Positions 37,171 to 50,258 are shown, counted from the first letter of the stretch. The stretch: DNA of 64,000 nucleotides from Pseudisothecium myosuroides (GCA_951799445.1 OX637293.1:26412001-26476000), one strand, 5' to 3'. Numbers and translations are program-made. Notes: generated by a model not told the origin, from the letters alone.

Positions 37171-37829
37171 TTAACCACTAGTGACTCATTGACACGTGTA
37201 CCCCATCAAGATACACATGAAATTGTTTAAGAAACAACACTTTGACTATGTGCACATCTTCTGGGTATTAATTAGTAATGATTCTTACAAACAAATATAC
37301 AACATAATCAACTGGGTATTAATTAGTAATGATTCTTACAAATAAATATCCAACATAACCAACTGTACTCACAATATGAATCCCCTCCTACAAGCAAAAT
37401 TTCAAATTTTCATAATTCACTCATAAGAAATCCAAATAATATATTTTTAGTGCTTTACAATCTTCAAATCCTCTTGAAAATGAGCACAAGATCTACATAA
37501 CCCAAATCAATTTATTTCTCAAATCTGCTCTACAAATTTTTTAAATGAATTTCTAATGTGATTTTTTCTCCGAGATCTAGTGTATGTGAGGGTCATTTTC
37601 AAGAGCCCTCAACACTAGAAAATCAAGATTTGCAATGGACACCCTTGCACAAAATCTTGAATAGAAAAAATCATAATCATTCATTTACAAAATCGGACTT
37701 TTGATGCAAAAACTAGACTTCAAATACAATTTTCAAAAATACAAACTATTATAGTAACTTGGTAAAGTTTTATTTAACTTCAGAGTTTTGTCGATACCAA
37801 ATTTGGTGCCTTGGGCATTTAGGGGTTAA
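37171..37829. mobile_element. TTAA-flanked element M2
   Basis: The right end reads GGTGCCTTGGGCATTTAGGGG followed by TTAA (37826-37829) and matches the right end of M1. The left boundary is proposed at TTAA-CCACTAGTGACTCA (37171) and is less certain. It contains a two-copy 51-bp tandem repeat at 37261-37362 (CTGGGTATTAATTAGTAATG...). Its right third shows the uninterrupted version of the site that carries the LINE in M1. Confidence 0.6.
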
Positions 37830-38148
37830 ATTGCTCGAAACATGTCACAGGTTATGATCCTCTTCTGACTAGCTAGATCCACGGTTGCCTTGAACACAGA
37901 CGTGCATTATGGAACACTAATCCGCAGATCACACAAACTCCGTACAAGATTACCTCTGAAATTTGTTCACATGAACGTGTTCTAGACTTCCAGGGAGCTT
38001 CGGGTGCAGATACAAACAATTGAACCCCACGACCTTCTAAAGGAGGGTGTCATTAGCAACACCTCTTCACATCTGCTCAACTGAACTTGGACTAAATCCA
38101 ATCTCCCCACCCATTGGGACACTAAATCATTGGAACTAGTTCATGGGA

Positions 38149-41100
38149 TCACAGCTCATCCTTCAGGTCTGTTTCGTCATTCTTGGGATCGGGAAACGGA
38201 ATAGCAACGTTTTCCTTCAAAAAGATGTGCAGCTTTTTCCAACTGGTCTTCTTTGATTGCGCTATTATCTGCAGTCAGCAACTCAGAAAGTCAGGATATG
38301 AATTACATATGCCCGAGAAAATCACATTGCAAAACTGGCCTTCCTGAGAATCTGTTCATTAACCCTGAAACGACAGGACTATCATCGTAGTCATTACTCA
38401 TGCCATCATCTATTGATATTGACCAAATGAATATATGCATTCCTCAAGTCTACAGAAACGTTGAAGATCATTCATTGGACACCTTTCGTCCTTTCTAGGG
38501 TTCATCTCGAAGTGCCCATGTAGTCAAAAGTGGAAATTCCATGTTGACACGAGCAAACGAAAGCAAGAGGAACTCTGTCCTTGCAACGTTGGTTTGCTTT
38601 TCAAATAAGGGCATACTCAAAGTTACAATAATTGACTACCAATAGAAAGCATGCTCCCCATGGTCTGGAGTCGATAAATCATGAAGGAAGCTTCAAGGTA
38701 AAAAACATGTACCATTAGAAATAAAAAACTCTTCCCTACATTTTGAACAACAGAAATACGTTTTGAAAGTTACAGAAATCGACTATTACCTCCCCAAAGT
38801 GAACTTTTTATTATTATTATCTTGGACATTCAGGAAATACGCTAAGTACCTAAGTGGGTGCTTCCATACGTTACAAGGTAACTACACCTAAAATCAACCA
38901 CTTAAACAATTTAGTATGGTTCCCATTATTATGTTGACAAACTTTTTGTACGGTCTTGTTGGAAGTCAAAAGGGGATTCTAGATTCTCTTAGAAGGCATT
39001 TTTTGGACACCGGATGAATAAACTATGAATATTCAAAGTGCTGAAAATAGGTATTTCTAAAACCGACCCTAGACTCTCATGCATAGTGGGAGTACATTTT
39101 AGGCAAGAATTTCCAGAGGTCGGTTTTAGAAAGGGGATGAAATTAGGTGTAGTTACCTTAGGAATAGAAATGAATCATTCATCCTACAAGAGCGCAAAAC
39201 TAATTTACTAAAGTCACACTTTTTTAAATAAGTGCATGTTGAGATATACCTATATTGTACTAGATTTCTACAAATTTATATTTTGGAGTGACACTGATTT
39301 TGCAAGTGACTCTAATAGGATAAATCAGTGCAGCTAAATATGACAATACTGTATAAAGAATAAAACAAGACCCATTGTTCTTAACAGCAGAAAACATCTT
39401 GGAAGCTACTATAATTGGATATGACTTTCCAATGTGGACTTCCTATTGAAGTTCAGGCACTAAGGCAAGACTCCTTTAAGACAAAATAGAAGCTTAATGA
39501 CTAAAGAAAAAGAAAGGGAATGACTGAATACGAACCGGTTTACTTGACTTTCTTCCAGCTGGGAACAGTAGAAGTGATGGATAATCTAACACATCCTGCA
39601 CCAAATAATCAAGCCATGTGACCATCTACAAAGCCTTCCTTAACAACATCCGGATACAATTGGAAGATGATCATAACATGCATTTTCATTTGCAAGCTCA
39701 AGAAGTAGAAATAAAGCAGCAAACTTTGCTCCCATGCCCCCCAAAACGACAAAAGAGTGTTCGAGGACATTATCTTCTTTACCTCTAAGAAGGGGTGCTC
39801 ATTTGCTTGCCCATCAAACCTCGCCATTACAAGTGAAGGCACGTCTTGGACGTGTTTGGCCAAGTTCTCAAAAAATCGACTTACTTTCTCACATGGTTGG
39901 CACCAAGGCGCATGGACCTAAGTCACATTCAAACAAAAATATCAGTCACTAGGAAGAGCCACTTGTTCACGTGCTCTCCATGTTCCTCACAAGCAATCAG
40001 CCGTAAGTTTGAGCAATTGAGTTAGCAATAGCATGTATCTCAAGTTTATATGGTTCTAGACTACTTCATTATATCTAGACTATTTTGTTAAATTTAGACC
40101 ATTAACGAGCTGTCAATCCTTGTTCAGATAGATTTATTGATCAAAAATCAATGATTTCAATGGTCATTTCAGGAGTCAAAATTTGATATCTGTGTCAATA
40201 TTGATGTTGAGCAGGATTTCAGGTGTTTGTTAGTCATTTTCATTGCTTCCAAACATTTTTCTGTCAATAATTTAAAGCTGAACGGTCTTATCGGCATCAT
40301 GGTGGCTATCTAACATTTGACCTCTTTCTAGACTAAGATTTGGTCTAGAATACTTAAATTTGAGATTTGTCAACACCAACAGACAAGATGGACACTTGAT
40401 GTAAGAAGAGCAATGATGCAAGAAGAGTAGCATAGCATAAGAAAAGGTCATGTGGACACTCTTATCAACCAAGGTTGTGAGAGCAGCAAGTAGGAAAAGT
40501 GGGTATTACTTCAAGAAAGACATCCTTCGTGTCATCCATCACAATCTCGTCAAAAGTTTTCCCCACAACTTTCTTCACCAGACCTTCATTCTGCACACGT
40601 TATCAAAAGTGCCAAGATTGGATAACCGACAGAATATTTCTTAGATTAAATCCAAAATTCTACAAGGATATTTTCAGCATGTTTTAAGTACCCTTCACAA
40701 ACTGATTGCAAAAGAATCCCCAAAGACAGAACGTACCGCAACAGGAACCGGTTCAGACTTGTGATATACTGGCAGTTGTCCAGTATAGAGATCATCTGCA
40801 AAGTTCTGCATTTCAGAACAGGTTAAATAAACTGGTATTTGACAAAGCAGTCTCATTTCAAATAGCATAGTGTTTCTAAAAAGCCTACGATGACAGTAAC
40901 TAGATTCCCACTATAATTGCATTAACATGTAGCTTTCCATTACATGAACGATTACGGAGGAAGGCCTTAAACACTCGCAACCTATGCAGCCGAAATCTTG
41001 AAATTCATCTGCAGTGAGACCAGTAGCCAACCCGAAATGAGTTTTTCCATATCCTCTTCCATTACCTTCACATTCGCAACGGTAACGTCTGACTCTAGAA

Positions 41101-44100
41101 CATACCGTGAACCATCTTCATTGTTGAGACCAGCAACCTGCCAGAACAACCAAGATAAGGGATACGGTACCACAAATCTATAACTCAAAGAAATAACTCC
41201 GGTTCCTTAAACTATTCCATGGGGTGAGAATGGTCAAAACCCGTCACTTCCTCATATAAGAGCTGAAATTAATCATATAAGAAGCTTCAGAAAAGTTGAA
41301 AAAATGCACCAATGGAGAAGAAATTACACCCTACAATAGAAATGTCTTGAAAGTTATCAATCAACTATAAGCTTCTTAAGTGTGAAGGAAATAAAGTTTG
41401 GAAGTGGCATAAACGTTGCAACTCACACTAGTACAAGCACAGCTGTTAGCAGCTACAGAGGAGAATTTTCATTCAAATTCTTAGTTTTTCTGATCATCTA
41501 ATCCACGGCACAGTAACCCTTTCAGAGTGAGAACTTCTTAGAAAGCTTGACATCTTACAAGTGGTTTTTTGGCGTCCAATCCATACACAGCAAGCATAGG
41601 CATTGCAAATTCTGGGTCCTCCATATCAATCACTAGAAACATGATCTGCCCCAACAATGACACGCAAATGTTAACTTGGTTATACATAGTTGCAAGCAAT
41701 ATGGTCCAATGCGTCTCAACTCTCCCCTCGGTCTAGAGCCAATAAATATAAGTTCTTCATTTTCCTCAATTCATGGACGTCCAAGCAACAGTGTCCAACA
41801 AAACGCTTGCTTCTTCATTGCCATGTCATCTTTCATGTGTCACATAGCATACCCAGTGCATGTCCAAATCACAAAAGAACACTCAATCTTCTTTCTCGCA
41901 ATTTCGCTAGTGTGGTAGCAACAAGCTGTGACAGATCAAAGACATTCATTGCATTTCGCATAACAGAAGAGGACAGAAGATGAAAACAGAAGAGGACACT
42001 AATAAAATAGTGCGCGGGTCTCTAATTTCAGGACAATGTAAAGAACAGAAAGAACAGAAATCGAACCTTTCCCTTGAAATCTCTTGCTGTTTCCAGGTAC
42101 AAAGATTTAACGTTATCAAAGTCCTTACTTTCTGCAAATAGCAAAACCTGAAAACATGCGGTATGTTCTGTCATCACTTCAAGAGTACTTTTCAGGTCGA
42201 TAGAAAAACAGGCAAGAGCTTCCTTCTTCCCAAAGTCAGAATTTCACTCCCAATCTTTATACTTACAACACTCAACCATATGCAGGCAAAACCATTTCTT
42301 TGGTGTGACACAATTGGTAGCCAGGAATTAGAAAAAAAATAGAAGTAAGAATGAGTTACATGCAACTTCATAGCACTCGCATAAACCGTGTTCGCATTCT
42401 TGGAATTCAAGACGGTAAGAAGAGGGTGCTTGTTGATCTCCACGAAAGACTTGATCTCCTCTGGGTTGAAACGACCGCCTGCATCATTAAGTGCAACATA
42501 ACGACAACTTCAGTCAATTCATAAAACTCTAACGCCAAAGAATTGCTATTCATCTGCAAAAGCCTAGAAATTTATTAATGTCCTATTCTTAGGTCTACAA
42601 GTACCAGTATAGCCAAGAGCACAAAACCAAAACCATACCGAAGGCAGTGAAGTGCTCTGGTTGTTGCTTGCGCAGTGCGATAAACGGTGCCCTAAAAGGC
42701 GGGCTCATCAATACCTCTGCAACTTCACTATCTGTAGTTTGCACAAACTCGGTGCCAGCTTCTGCTTGAGCCGCTGCCATAAAAGCATCATGCTCTGGGC
42801 CCTGCAGCGTATTCAAATTTAAGAGCTTAAATTACAAGCACTTCAGTACCCTAAACCCTAACCTAGATACTCCAATTCCATCTGGCTCCTCAAACCATGC
42901 ATTTTGAATCTCCATCAAAGTCACGTAGTAGCAACCGAAATCATCACATCCTAGGATTCCATGCTATTGGCAACAACCAAAAAAATTTTAAAACCAACTC
43001 TCACCATAGGTCAGATCACCGTTTGAGGGAACTTATGTTAAAGACCTTAAACCCTGGCCATGCAACGAAGACTAGGGATGGGAGATGCATACCTCTAGAC
43101 TGGAGAAGAAACCAAAGACCATAGTCACACTCTTGCTCACAATCGTCTCGGCCTCGTCTTTGCTCGTGATGGTGGTAACAGCGTCACCCGTTTGTTTCCG
43201 CACCCACAAAACGAGCTCCTCTCTACAACGCCATTACAGATGCCCAGCTTTGTTACTTAGGACGGTCAGAGTGTAAGACTAGCACTCCAAGCATTGAGGC
43301 AATTTCAGCAGCGCCATCAGAAAGTTCAGCAGAGGGTCCTAGTGCTTTGATTCTGACTAGATTCTGGGACTCAGAATCACACAGGCCTGGATTTGAAATT
43401 AGGGCAAAATCCCACGAGGGGAAATCTATGCGAGGGTTACCGTAGTATTTTGATCAGATTTTGGTATTTAGCATCATTCATGGCGCGCAATAGAAACTAA
43501 AAAGAGAATCTCACAGTTGAAGTCACCTACTTACACCCCCTACTCGCATTGCTGCAGGAACTACTAAGTGAAAGAGGCAAATAACCGCACTAAAGAATGG
43601 TTGCAACCCCAAAGCTATGCCACCAAGCCTGGCATTGTTCCGACATTCGCAACGCCAGCTCAAGGCCGGACCGGACATGGCGGATTGCAGCCCACCTGGA
43701 GAATCCGCCATTGTATGCCTGTTGCGAGCCGTTGACGAAGAAGACGAGTGTGGGGAAGCCGCGGATCTGGTAACGGGACGCCGCGGACGGATTGTTGACA
43801 GCATCGAGCTTGGCCAGCACGGCGGCGTTGCCGAGCTTCGCCAAGCGCACGGAGGCGGCGGCGAATTCCGGCAGCAGCTCCTGGCTCTGCGTGTCCCACG
43901 GCGCGTACCCCACCAACAACAGAAACTGGAACTTGGCGATCACGCGCTCCACGTCCTGGTCATTCACATTGGCCACTTGGCTGGCCGCCAGCGCGTCCGC
44001 GGAGCTCGACGCCCAGTCTCTTCCTGCTGCTGCTGCGGCTGCTGCTGCCCCCTCGACCTCGTCCATGCCCTCTTCCAAATCCTCCAAATCCTCCAGATCG

Positions 44101-44210
44101 TCATCGCTCTCCTCCTCCGACGGCACTGGGTGCTGGTTTCCCAAGCATTGGATCCACACTGCAGACAAAACGAGCAGCAGGAGCAGGAAATGAGTCCACC
44201 GCTTCCCCAT
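38149..44210 (-). CDS. PDIL1-5/PDIL1-6: Protein disulfide isomerase-like protein, PDIL1-5/1-6 type
   Basis: ER-lumen oxidoreductase-like protein. Twelve exons join in frame: 44210-43696, 43222-43093, 42801-42639, 42478-42360, 42147-42067, 41645-41559, 41137-41066, 40805-40737, 40590-40510, 39917-39783, 39595-39536 and 38268-38149, about 543 residues. The start at MGKRWTHFLLLLLVLSAVW is preferred because it opens a signal peptide; an ATG 17 codons upstream is also in frame. An acidic linker follows (EEESDDDLEDLEDLEE), then a run of eight Ala. The first thioredoxin domain has YAPWDTQSQ, so its CxxC is lost, with GFPTLVFFVNGSQQAYNGGF later. Inactive middle domains follow. The last thioredoxin domain has a complete site, HAPWCQPCE, then FDGQANEHPF and DYPSLLLF. 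The protein ends LKDEL, an ER-retention signal. Gene context suggests no partner. Confidence 0.93.
38874..39161. mobile_element. Short inverted-repeat element in the last PDIL intron
   Basis: The left end reads AAGGTAACTACACCTAA and the right end TTAGGTGTAGTTACCTTA, about 288 bp. It lies wholly within the intron between exons 11 and 12 of the PDIL gene. No coding capacity. Confidence 0.6.
39190..39345 (+). repeat. Interspersed repeat, copy 3 of 3, intronic
   Basis: AAAGTCACACTTTTTTAAAT, GCATGTTGAG, then TTTGGAGTGACACTGATTTT and GTGACTCTAAT, parallel to the copy at 14265. It is in the last PDIL intron. Confidence 0.5.
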
Positions 44211-45633
44211 CGCGATGCCGCACCTGCCCATCGCCTCCACCAGAAGCTGCAGCAACTCCACCCCTGCACTAGAAGTCGAGATCTAGGAAGCGCCGCAATG
44301 GAAAGCCTAATCAACTCTGTAGCTGTGCGGCTGTGCCCAACTGCCCACCCACACTACGTCCATTCACTTAGAAAAGCAAGCAAGACCACCGAGAACTCCT
44401 TCGATAGAGCATGGGCACTCATCACTGTTCCAATGGCCGCTTTCTAAGTTCAGTTAACTTCCATCACAACTACAGTAGTCTACTACTACTGTATTGTCCA
44501 GCACTTCCCATTTCCGGAAAACTCTGAGAGAACTCCTCAAAACGGGGTCTTGCCAAACGGCGTTTGCACCCCAGCAGAACTTGATCCGATCCGAAGGGGG
44601 AGAAAGAAAGGAAAAGAAACCAGAAAAGGAAACGGGGCCCGAGAAATCCTCGTGGGAGCAGAAGCCCCGAAGCTCGGCTGCTGGCCAAGCAGGGGATCGG
44701 ACTCCATTCAGGCGATCATGTCGCACCGAGGGGACAAAGTAAGTTAACTGACCTCCGGCAATGCGGACGCAAAGGGTCCAGACACGCACCAGAGTCCAAG
44801 GAAGCGAAGTCGCCTCTCGTCGGAAACGGGAGTGGGGGAGACTGCGTGGTCGAGGTAAGTACTTCAACTAAAATCTAACTTAGTGTCATTATTCCATCCA
44901 TCCACATCCATACCCTTAAGAGCCGCATTCCCACCGGTACAGACTCTGGGTCCCTCGCTCTTCAAATTAGATGATAAGCGCTATGGGCCATTCCCAAGAT
45001 TCTCTTCCCTAGCGTGGCAAGGAATGGCCCTTGAAATCACTATTCATCCTAAGTTTAGTTGCTTTATCCTTTATTCTATTTAATGACTAATCATTTGACT
45101 ATTTATGGGCTGGGTTTGGTGAGTAACAGTGAGGGACAAGGAAATTGAGGGCCCTTCAAAATCAGATGGAAATTTTGAGCGTGCCAAGTTGAGCGGCCAC
45201 TGGTGGGAATGCTCTAAGACAGGTTGTTTGTTTGTTACGTTGAGATCTCCCAAACCGTGAGTCCCTCAGTTGCATTCTTGGTACCATCGGAAAGCACTCG
45301 GCGAGGAGGGATGCACGGGCTTTGTTTTGTGGGTTTTGGACCTACGGTGGGAAAAAGCTATAAATTTTTGAAGTTATTTGAAAAATTAGAAAAAATACTT
45401 TTACTTTTGTTTTGGCTATAGCAATGGCACAGGGCACACTAGTGTGAATGAGATACACATGGACAAAGGGAATTGTTGAATTCTATATTAATTGAGGTAA
45501 CAAAATGTCAAAAACTTAGTAAATCAAGAATTGGATGTTGAATCCACCTTTGTTACTTTTACTAATTTATTGACCAACATTTGTCAAACCTGCTAATTGC
45601 CTGTGGTAGAAGAGGGAAACGGTATCTTGACTC
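44211..45633. other. PDIL upstream region; possible divergent gene start
   Basis: 44262-44880 is GC-rich and genic in composition, likely the PDIL promoter. On the plus strand an ATG at 44718 opens MSHRGDK directly followed by a strong donor (GTAAGT at 44739), preceded by a purine-rich leader. A second exon-like block ends in another GTAAGT near 44854. No continuation was found in the AT-rich DNA to 45633, so a divergent gene or a truncated relic is only a possibility. Confidence 0.35.
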
Positions 45634-46442
45634 TTAACCCCTAAATGTCCAAGCCTTTTCAAGTGTGTTTTGACTATGCAAAAAGAGCATGGGCTTATAG
45701 TTAACCCCAATGAAGCAAATTGTTTTTTTTTCAAAATCTAACCATATAGATGTTTAAAGAGCTTGATTATTAGTATACTTACCAATTTTGATTGCAAAAT
45801 TGCATAGGAGTTGTGAGATTATAACAAGAGAAATGTATGCTTTTTATTTTTAGTATGTTGCCCTCCCCACAATGTTTTAGAAATTTGCATATAAAAGTTT
45901 TTTGAGATGGGAAGTGACATGAACAACTACAAATAATGTTAGCACACTAAAATGCACTTTCAAAAAACTTAATTTCACATGAAAAGCTATCAAACTTATT
46001 ACACAATCCACCTTGCAATTGGTGAAATGCAATTTTTTTTATAAGTATAAATTGCAAATAACTCCAAATCAACACTTGCATGTTTAAATTTTTAATGGTG
46101 AAAATCATAAAAACACTTTATTCTTTCCATTGGAACCATTTTCAAAGCAAATGGATAAGTACAAGTTTTTAGATCTCAAATCAAGTGAAATTGGCAAAAG
46201 TTGAAAAATGAAGTAAAATTAGGAAGCTTTACTCTTCCACTAATGGATATATATGGCTTTGAAGACCTCTCAAAAATCAAATGTTTAACTTTTGTAGTAA
46301 AAAATGAAAGTTTTCAATAGTTAACCCTAAAAACTGCTTGAATTTTTTTTTAAAACAGTCAAACGAATTTAACTACCCATACCAAAATGAGCCTGAAATT
46401 TCAGATCAACCATATATGGTCGCTCACGCAATTAGGGGTTAA
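45634..46442. mobile_element. TTAA-flanked non-autonomous element H
   Basis: The ends read TTAA-CCCCTAAATGTCCAAGCC and ACGCAATTAGGGG-TTAA, 809 bp. The inverted termini match for about 8 bp and then diverge. The interior includes AATCTAACCATATAGATG, which parallels the subterminal AATCTAACCGTAGGATC of elements B-D. Confidence 0.8.
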
Positions 46443-46958
46443 TAATTCCTGGCATCCTATAATGTAGATTTTGCCTACTCGACAAAACCCCAAGACAATA
46501 AATATAGGGGGGTAATTCCTTTAGGAAAGGTCAATAAGTCTGAAGTTTTATGATTAAAGTCACTTGTTTTGTATTGTGGATACTTGTTTACTTTGTTTTG
46601 TAGTTTGATTTATAGACAACAACCCAAGGAAATATTCCTAATGTCAATTTTCACAGTCCAAATCCAAATGCTAAATATAACACAATGTATGGCGTCCCAG
46701 TCCTGTCTAGTGTGTGGTTTGCGTCAATTACCAAGTCAATTGTCCGGGAACGTCAATTTGTCTTTGTAAATGTATGCTCTAGCCACTTAATAATAGTATA
46801 TAAATAACTTGCAAGTATATTGAATTCAATCCTCTTTTCTTTCTCTCCTTATTCTAGCAATTTTCACAAAGATTCCTTAATTATTGTAGGAAAGGATTAA
46901 TTCTTCCCTTTTTCTTTGAACAATCTTGTCGTCAGCCTAGTTGCTCAATGTCTTGTAG

Positions 46959-48876
46959 GTCAATTGACTTGCTAATAACTTATGAACAAAACCATAGAGA
47001 AATGGGACCTATAGCCACCATTTGGTCTATTCACTAATGCATAGTCAATTTGCTACCAACTACAAGCTACATGGTCGATTTGACTAGTACTATAGAATTT
47101 GCAATTGGACCAAACTAACAACCACAAGAACAAATCTCAACAACTAAATATGCTCAATATGAGATTTGACACAATGGCAAACTTCAAATAGAATTTATTT
47201 TGTACACATCTGAATTTGTCAATTTGCTCTATGTACTACTTTGTATTGCAATTAGACTCTATGGCCTAATGCTCACAGTAAATAAACTTGTTTGTCCGTC
47301 AATTTGACCAGTGCAGTATCACCCTGTTCAGCAAGTGATTAGAAACTCACAGCCGGTCAACTAACTCAGTGACATGTGCATATTCGATTGAACTTGCATC
47401 CGTTAGATAATTGCCAGATATTAAACATGATCCAATCATACAAGATGCAATGGCAAATTGACAATGTTTCCCTGTAAACGCAGTAGACTTTCAGTATGAC
47501 TGGAATGAATTTTTATAATTGAAATTATATTCAAATTCTATCTGTCAATTAGACTCTAACAATGGATCAGTTTACCATATTATACTTAACCATGTTGAGT
47601 TGGGACAATGCGTCAATTTACAATTGTGCATACACCAGTCCAACAACTTCATACATCATCATCTATTAGACTTAAACAATTAATCACATACGCACACAAG
47701 ATTTAACTATACATTGACATCACACAAACAGGCTAATTTATCAATTTGCCGGTGTTGAGTAGACGATGCTTGAGCTTCCGGAGTTAACACAAATACTTCA
47801 CAAACACAAATTAGAATTCACAACTTCCATATTTAAACCACTTATGGTTACTCCCAAGATTATTACAACAGTCAATTTAACACAGCCTGAAATTTAATTA
47901 TACCGTATAAACATTCTTGATGCGGTCCAATTGTCCTCAAATTAACACAACCGTAACAAGCAGTCAATTAGACATACATTTATCAATTAAATTACAGCAT
48001 CAAGTAGACCGGTAACTTGTCATTCACACACACACAGGTACTCTCAGTCAAATTGACAACCATCAGTATTTAATATAATCTAGTCAGTCGATTTGACTCG
48101 CAGTTCGCAATTCTAGCACGTTAAATATATTTCACAATTTCTCAAACAGTCAAGTAGACCGGAGATACACAGTTTACGATTCAATTCATTCTCAATTAAT
48201 TTCATTCGTATTCACGGCAATTCTCATCGTAGCTCATTATCAAATAGACGAGATTCTATATTCAGTCCATTATCGCAAATTCACAAACTCAGTCAAGTAG
48301 ACGATAACTTTACGCACACACCAAGCTGTATGAGAATTCTTCAGTAATAGACAATCCACGCAAATTCTCAAATCACACACACAGGGAATTACACATACAA
48401 GGGAGCACAGTCAACTTACGCGTTCCGTTCAAATAGACCTGCTCGTTTCTTCGCTTCTCCACCGCACAGCCGATTCACTCAGCCGACTAGACGATCACAA
48501 CTTCGCACAACACAGGCAGATTCACTGCACCAATTCGATACAAGAACACAGACAAGAGAGACAATTGACGATTGAAAACTCGCAGAAAATTATATTCACA
48601 AAAGTACGAGTGCACAGGTGAGTCATACAACTTTGGTATGAACTGAAAACAATGAAATTCGACCTTTGGACTTATAGTCCCAAAACTGCAAGACAACTCT
48701 TCACGGGAAGAGCTACCTAGGCTATTTGACCCTTTTCGTATCATGGCAAATTGACTCTTTTAAATCTGGAGAATTCCACCGTTCCAAGTCTTGAGTAATA
48801 TTTACACATCTATTAGACTTGCAAGTGGAAACAAGACAAAAGAATAACCCTATTTACACTCTAGAGTCAAATAGAC
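46959..48876. repeat. Array of a semi-palindromic motif, GTCAA-N-TNGAC
   Basis: An 11-base motif recurs irregularly. Examples: GTCAATTTGAC (47298), GTCAATTAGAC (47544, 47963), GTCAAATTGAC (48047), GTCGATTTGAC (47074, 48087), GTCAAGTAGAC (48149, 48292) and GTCAAATAGAC (48866). Partial forms such as CAATTAGAC, CAAATAGACG and CTATTAGAC fill the gaps. I count about 18-20 in 1.9 kb, spaced 40-250 bp. The motif core is the inverse/direct form of TTGAC, the W-box core bound by WRKY factors. It is not tandem and has no coding frame. Origin unknown. Confidence 0.6.
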
Positions 48877-49048
48877 AAGAAAAGCTGAAAAATATGAAGA
48901 CGACACATCCACTAGGTTCATTATAAATGATTTCAAGGGCTCATGCACAAGCAACATTATGGATGAAGTACATTCAAGTATGTTGAGAAAACCAATTCAT
49001 CTTTTCTTTGGCAATGTAATTGGCATGGTCACTTGATGCTTCATGATT

Positions 49049-49840
49049 TTAATTCCTAAAGTCTCAAGACCTTTTTTTCATCAAAATTCACTCAAAACTA
49101 CCATTTTTAAAGCAAAGTGCAAAAAAAATTTAAAACTATTTTCTTTACATATCTTATCATAGGAGCTTGTATTAGACTAGTGTTAGAATGTATGGAAGAA
49201 ATTTTAGAAACTTTGGCTGTGTAGATTGTACGATATTTGCATTTTAAGTGAAGAAAATAAAAATTTCTTCACCTTGTTCAACTACATTTTTTGTCTTTAA
49301 CCTTCTTAACTTAAAATTTTTGCTCTACTGATTTTAAATTTGTAATTTTATATGATGAAGAATTGAGTTGAGAGTCTAGGAAAAAAATTCAAAAAACACA
49401 CAGGCTTAGTTCTCACTCATTAAGAAATTATTAAGTAGAAATAGGTTCAAGATTGAAGGGAAAACTAAACCATTAATAGCTCTAAGTTCGAATTGAAAGA
49501 CACTAATCTCAATTGTGAGATTGTTCTAGCAAGAGACCTTAACCTTGTGAAACTTTTTTTTTGAAAAATTATGAAAATTGAGTTCAAAAATGAAGTTTGC
49601 AAGTTATTTTTTTCTAGAAGATGCCTTTATTGCCCAAAAAACAAGATTGTCCATAATATTCTTATAACAAATCCAAATGGAATGAATAAAAGCTTTCTAT
49701 ATAAATAAAAATATAATCTAAGAGAAAAAAAATTTAAGTTTTTTATTTTAAGTTTTTTTGATGGGTTTTTTCTACCCGACGAACTATAAAAAGGGCTTTG
49801 TGTCCCATAACTTTTGCTCTCAAGTACCAAGCAATATTCC
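49049..49840 (+). mobile_element. TTAA element J, right end lost
   Basis: Begins TTAA-TTCCTAAAGTCTCAAGACC and follows elements B and C (ACTCAAAACTACCATTTTTA, GAATTGAGTTGAGAGTCTAG, TTATTAAGTAGAAATAGG). It ends after CCCATAACTTTTGCTC near 49840, where an unrelated foldback arm begins. The right terminal repeat is absent. Confidence 0.75.
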
Positions 49841-49879
49841 ATGTTGTGTCAAAATCAGAAATGAAAGGTTTGAATTTTC

Positions 49880-50060
49880 CAAAGTTTGAATTGCATTGGC
49901 CTAATTTCATGAAGCTTTTACTTCTATTTGAATTAGGAGATCCTACATTTTAAGGAGTAGCTTTGCTCTCTTGTCAAACTATTAAAGCAACCCAAAAGTT
50001 CGTCCAATGTTAAAATAGTTTTTCAAAAGCCAAAAACTTGCCTCTTGTGAAAAAATTGCC
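49880..50060 (-). repeat. Single arm related to the 5070-5490 foldback
   Basis: CCTACATTTTAAGGAGTAGC, CTTGTCAAACTATTAAAGC and CAATGTTAAAATAGTTTTTC correspond to the reverse complement of the left arm near 5090-5160. It joins the truncated end of element J. Confidence 0.5.
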
Positions 50061-50258
50061 AACTAATAATTTCAATGTTCCTTTCGCAACTATTACACAA
50101 TACTATGTAAAATTCTAATTATTTTATTTTATATTTTATACACAATTTAACTCATTCTAGGTGCTTGGAAGTCCACTTGTAGACCTGAATTTTCAACCAA
50201 CATCTATATAACATTGGTCAAATTCATATTGATTTTTAGGAACTCTTGAAGGTATGTA

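Noticed and set aside
40980..41137. Apparent frameshift in a T5 run of the PDIL gene (HFGLATGLTADEF in another frame)
   Set aside because: A consensus donor at 41065 (AAG-GTAATG) ends exon 7 earlier and joins NFADDLYTG in frame; the FGLATG similarity was chance.
43617..44447. 276-codon plus-strand frame, the longest on that strand locally
   Set aside because: It is antisense to PDIL exon 1, which is GC-rich; the minus strand has signal peptide, thioredoxin motifs and correct splice joins.
46959..48876. CRISPR array
   Set aside because: The repeated motif is only 11 bp, imperfect and irregularly spaced, and the genome is eukaryotic.
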